From: Sporomusa acidovorans
GTDB lineage: Bacteria > Bacillota > Negativicutes > Sporomusales > Sporomusaceae
DNA: 64,000 bases
Reading direction: 5' to 3'
NCBI RefSeq assembly: GCF_900101845.1
Contig: NZ_FNAM01000012.1
Location: forward strand, 62,001-126,000
Of the stretch, positions 63,101 to 64,000 are shown piece after piece. Made by a program: the position numbers and the translations under genes. The notes beneath the pieces are model-generated. The model had not been told where the DNA came from and ran no database searches. It worked only from the letters and a program-made list of their open reading frames with translations. How positions within the stretch are numbered: position 1 is the first letter of the stretch; each line of letters begins with the position of its first letter.

Positions 63101-64000
63101 TCGGCACAGGCCACACTTGGTGGCTGAACAGCCGTGAGTGCAAGCTGACTCCGTGGTCCAACGATCCGGTACTCGATCCGCCGGGTGAAGTATGTTATTT
63201 GCGGGACGAAGAGAGCGGCGAACTGTGGCTGGCTGCTCCGGAGCGGGGGGATGATGCTTCCATCCCGGGTTACACCGTTACCCACGGCCGGGGTTTTACC
63301 TGCTTTTCCCACGAACGACATGGTATCAGGCAGGAAATGACGGTTTTCGTTCCCGTAGACGACCCTGTCAAGGTCATCAGACTTCGGCTGAAGAACGGGA
63401 CCGCCGGGCGGCGGCGCCTTTCCGTCACTTATTACGCGGAATGGGTGCTGGGGGTGCAGCGCCGGACGAATGCTTCGTTTATCATCACCGAGTGGGACGA
63501 AGCCGCCCGGATGCTGCTGGCGCGCAATACGTATCAGGAGGCATTGCGCGAGGCATGGGCCTTTCTGGGTGTATATCCGGGGCCACCGGCTCCGCCGGAA
63601 GAACTATCCTGGACGGCGGACCGCAGTGAGTTTCTCGGCCGGAGCGGCACATGGGAAAAACCGGCGGCCCTGGACCGCGAGCGCCTGTCGGGCCAAACGG
63701 GACCTGTTCATGATGCCTGTGGCGCGGTGCAGGCCAAGTTTGTGCTGGAATCGGGCGGCGAACAGACGGTCTACATTCTGCTTGGCGCCGAGCATTCCCG
63801 GGATGCCGCCGTGAAACTGGCGGAAAAGTACCGCCAGCCCCCGGTTTGTGACCAGGCCTTGGCCGGCGTGCGAGAATTTTGGGATGGCGTTGTGGGCCAG
63901 ATTGCGGTTGCCACGCCCTGTCCGGAAATGAATATGCTGCTCAATGGCTGGCTGTTGTACCAGGCGCTGGCTTGCAGGATGTGGGCGCGGTCCGCTTTTT
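57148..64000 (+). CDS. NdvB-like cyclic beta-1,2-glucan synthase (3' end outside window)
   Basis: The frame from ATG 57148 (GGGAGAAAT upstream) stays open to the right edge: at least 2284 residues. Residues 1-390 are a helical N-terminal region (LTHDPYMRRWPSKCLWRELH) ending in membrane helices near 395-450. A GT84-type glycosyltransferase follows, with ITLDADTELPLENAQRM near 610, then VLSHDLLEGGFLRAG and MHRWVRGDWQLLPWLF, and further helices near 800-960. From about 1150 comes the glucoamylase-like block (LFHLGYNERLDKPDAILYDL, GVSESGYYAFDHQMNYQYRA, SFMAHHQGMSLLALANLL). The sequence from about 2000 is the GH94 region and breaks off at LNGWLLYQALACRMWARSAF. The enzyme starts, extends and closes cyclic glucan for the envelope. 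This region is G+C-rich compared with the rest. Confidence 0.92.
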   Translation, partial: MILNTEQFRQKAHILALTHDPYMRRWPSKCLWRELHANVGKLRAFIRLLRHDKASCSQPAEEWLLDHAEFIEEQALVVRQQLDDAFLQNLPDLRRTGALRILSICADYLEQVDGNLDEDSLISYINFYQEVSVLTIAEAWAVPLILRIALLRRLAEVMELVRERREVCTSVERLLARLEASRLDPKVLKAALEEAGQDMPLAGAAVVYLARRLREWADDSATVREWLMCKLENGPDSLDRIVSYEYQLQAAYQMSAGNLVSSLRKLSRLDWNEPFERVCMVEHTLHGEIAGVYPLLDFSSRDVLRKRVEQLARRLRVPENLVAQQAVELAAKEYKQVKAAEAAGGGAAEPEPPRQAFTAYYLLEADGVKKLRHALKLCAAPRYLPETEISRRATGTYFTVLAGLFTAALLGFAGWISAGESFTVAQWAVIALALSLPASEWAVTAAHWLIECVRQPRPLLRYDFSRGVPPEAATMVVVPVIWSTAKEVQELADRLELHYLANRDDNIHFALLGDLADAGAERVPEDTAVLDAARASIEALNSKYSRPGGSTFHLFQRRRLWNPSERVWMGWERKRGKLVEFVELLKGRADTTFDLVVGDTAVLPRIRYVITLDADTELPLENAQRMIGTLHLPYNRPRLNSTRTRVIAGYGVLQPRIAISHGAALRSRFAALWSADPGIDPYVFAASDPYQDGLGQGIFTGKGIFDVNTFAEVLCERIPENRVLSHDLLEGGFLRAGLLADIELIDGHPAVFSAYQKRMHRWVRGDWQLLPWLFSRVRDRRGALLPVDLPPLARWQMIDNLRRSLLPPAQFAVLLLGLTVLPGSPSRWLAVVFVTMLLPLFRQLAAVRWIVWRPRSLFGTAGQILVNMMTLPFQSVLLVDAITRTLYRLFVSKRHLLEWVSAAEVERRQWGGRYPGLLGIYGGYVLVFLFALAAVTTAPALRWTGFALCALWVVAPLVVRWLDRPATPRLERPLTAREEAELRNVSEQIWAFFEDYVTETEHWLPPDNVQLEPPNGIAHRTSPTNIGLYLTCALAARDFGFIDTPGLIERLERTISTVEHLAKWQGHLYNWYDTVTLEPLPPLYVSTVDSGNFAVCLVVVKEGVAEWLTADLVEDGGTGAEEGCGKAVEALNVAFAEELAPAPADEAKGQRGEWLLRGQKLIARLETLLGGTDFRPLYDHKTKLFHLGYNERLDKPDAILYDLMASEARLSSFIAIALGQVPVSHWHALGRTMTRVGRRVALLSWSGTMFEYLMPWLFMRTYRNTVWDSTYQAAVQRQIEYARQQGVPFGVSESGYYAFDHQMNYQYRAFGVPGLGFKRGLEHDLVVAPYATILALPFAKHQGLAALRRLEELGARGKYGYFEAVDFTPERLPENRTGIVIRSFMAHHQGMSLLALANLLAPKKITERFHRDKRVQAAQLLLQERIPVRPKIIKHPAFAYTYVARERPLATGSLREYRGADTPAPEVCVLSNGTFTTVVTNSGGGFSRCEGLAVTRWREDPVLDNWGSYMYIRDVARDVIWSPAFQPCRTVSAEQRVKFSLDRATFMRVDDDIQTSLEICVSPEWNAEVRRLTLANAGSKVRILEVTTFLELALASPMADDAHPAFSKLFIQTAYVEDAGCLLAQRRPRRQDEKPLWAAHALVAAGRSLGPVEYDTDRAGFIGRGHTLVLPQGIRSRLRQTVGSVADPAFVMRRRVSIEPGEQVQLFAVTTVAGTRQEAIDLVGRFPGELVVERTFQLAWNRSQIELRHLHLTVAQADAWQAFASRVLYTPPLRQERKQSIAANAKGQSGLWAYGVSGDLPVILVRIGNSTDMPFVVEMLTGHEYLRRLGLFFDLVVLNESAGGYREELQEALKRAVEQAVGWHGAGLGGVFIINAGQLSDADRTLLFATARVGLRADGPSFGAQSRLLRVVTALPAAIRPTVPANRFAVPVPDNGHDWLFFNGWGGFSADGREYRIMLKSGNPLSAPWINVIANPRFGCLISELGTGHTWWLNSRECKLTPWSNDPVLDPPGEVCYLRDEESGELWLAAPERGDDASIPGYTVTHGRGFTCFSHERHGIRQEMTVFVPVDDPVKVIRLRLKNGTAGRRRLSVTYYAEWVLGVQRRTNASFIITEWDEAARMLLARNTYQEALREAWAFLGVYPGPPAPPEELSWTADRSEFLGRSGTWEKPAALDRERLSGQTGPVHDACGAVQAKFVLESGGEQTVYILLGAEHSRDAAVKLAEKYRQPPVCDQALAGVREFWDGVVGQIAVATPCPEMNMLLNGWLLYQALACRMWARSAF

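Noticed and set aside
57564-63814. Many open frames on both strands across the right end
   Set aside because: All are shadows of the single GC-rich NdvB-like frame that starts at 57148.

Overview
The window looks like the chromosome of an anaerobic, low-to-mid GC Firmicute, most plausibly a Negativicutes member (Sporomusa/Pelosinus-like). This is inferred from Bacillota-style regulators (PadR, MerR, TetR, MarR), AGGAGG-type ribosome binding sites, a CtsR-like heat-shock operator, and an anaerobic molybdoenzyme respiratory operon next to a DcuC-type carrier. No 16S or other marker gene is present, so the assignment is tentative. I see no rRNA, tRNA or CRISPR array.

Layout. 0.5-10.7 kb: a catabolic region with a MarR regulator, an L-2-amino-thiazoline-4-carboxylate (ATC) hydrolase-family protein, a 5'-truncated MFS transporter, a fumarate-reductase-like flavoprotein interrupted by one in-frame TGA, its small [2Fe-2S] partner, a nitroreductase, the tail of a second MFS gene, an M20 amidohydrolase, RidA and a cysteine desulfidase-like protein. 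Several of these could serve a thiazoline/cysteine route to pyruvate, ammonia and sulfide. 10.9-24 kb: a defence-type island with a frameshifted Ser/Thr kinase, a complete four-gene Wadjet system in the order jetD-A-B-C, a Phd/RelE-type toxin-antitoxin pair, a frameshifted DUF2442 gene, a dGTPase plus YfbR-like 5'-nucleotidase pair, and a group II intron fragment.

24.6-30 kb: small regulator-plus-target units (TetR; alpha/beta hydrolase; MerR with an MFS exporter behind a textbook 19-bp-spacer promoter; PadR with an FtsW/RodA-family protein). 30-34.5 kb: mobile DNA, namely a decayed IS91-type transposase, an intact REP-associated tyrosine transposase (RAYT) and a 0.16-kb internally deleted copy of it, plus a secreted C69-type Ntn hydrolase. 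34.6-44.7 kb: a divergent sigma-54 activator facing a seven-gene redox operon (Tat-exported molybdopterin enzyme, DmsB/DmsC-like subunits, TorD-like chaperone, NapG/NapH-like proteins, and a ferredoxin protein with an MvhD/FlpD-like middle domain) behind a visible -24/-12 promoter.

45.3-49.6 kb: a winged-helix regulator, a DcuC-like carrier and an AbgA-like amidohydrolase. 49.7-56.7 kb: a 3'-truncated metallophosphoesterase, an LtaS-like membrane sulfatase, a DUF4931 (GalT-like) protein, and a dnaK plus damaged dnaJ-like unit preceded by CtsR-like boxes. 57.1 kb to the right edge: one very large ORF, open at its 3' end, for an NdvB-like cyclic beta-glucan synthase.

A theme of the window is recent gene decay: at least eight genes carry a single frameshift, stop or deletion while the rest remains readable. 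I found no system that is clearly undescribed. The best leads are the sigma-54 redox operon of unknown substrate, the in-frame TGA flavoprotein, the dGTPase/nucleotidase pair beside Wadjet, and the RAYT miniature element.
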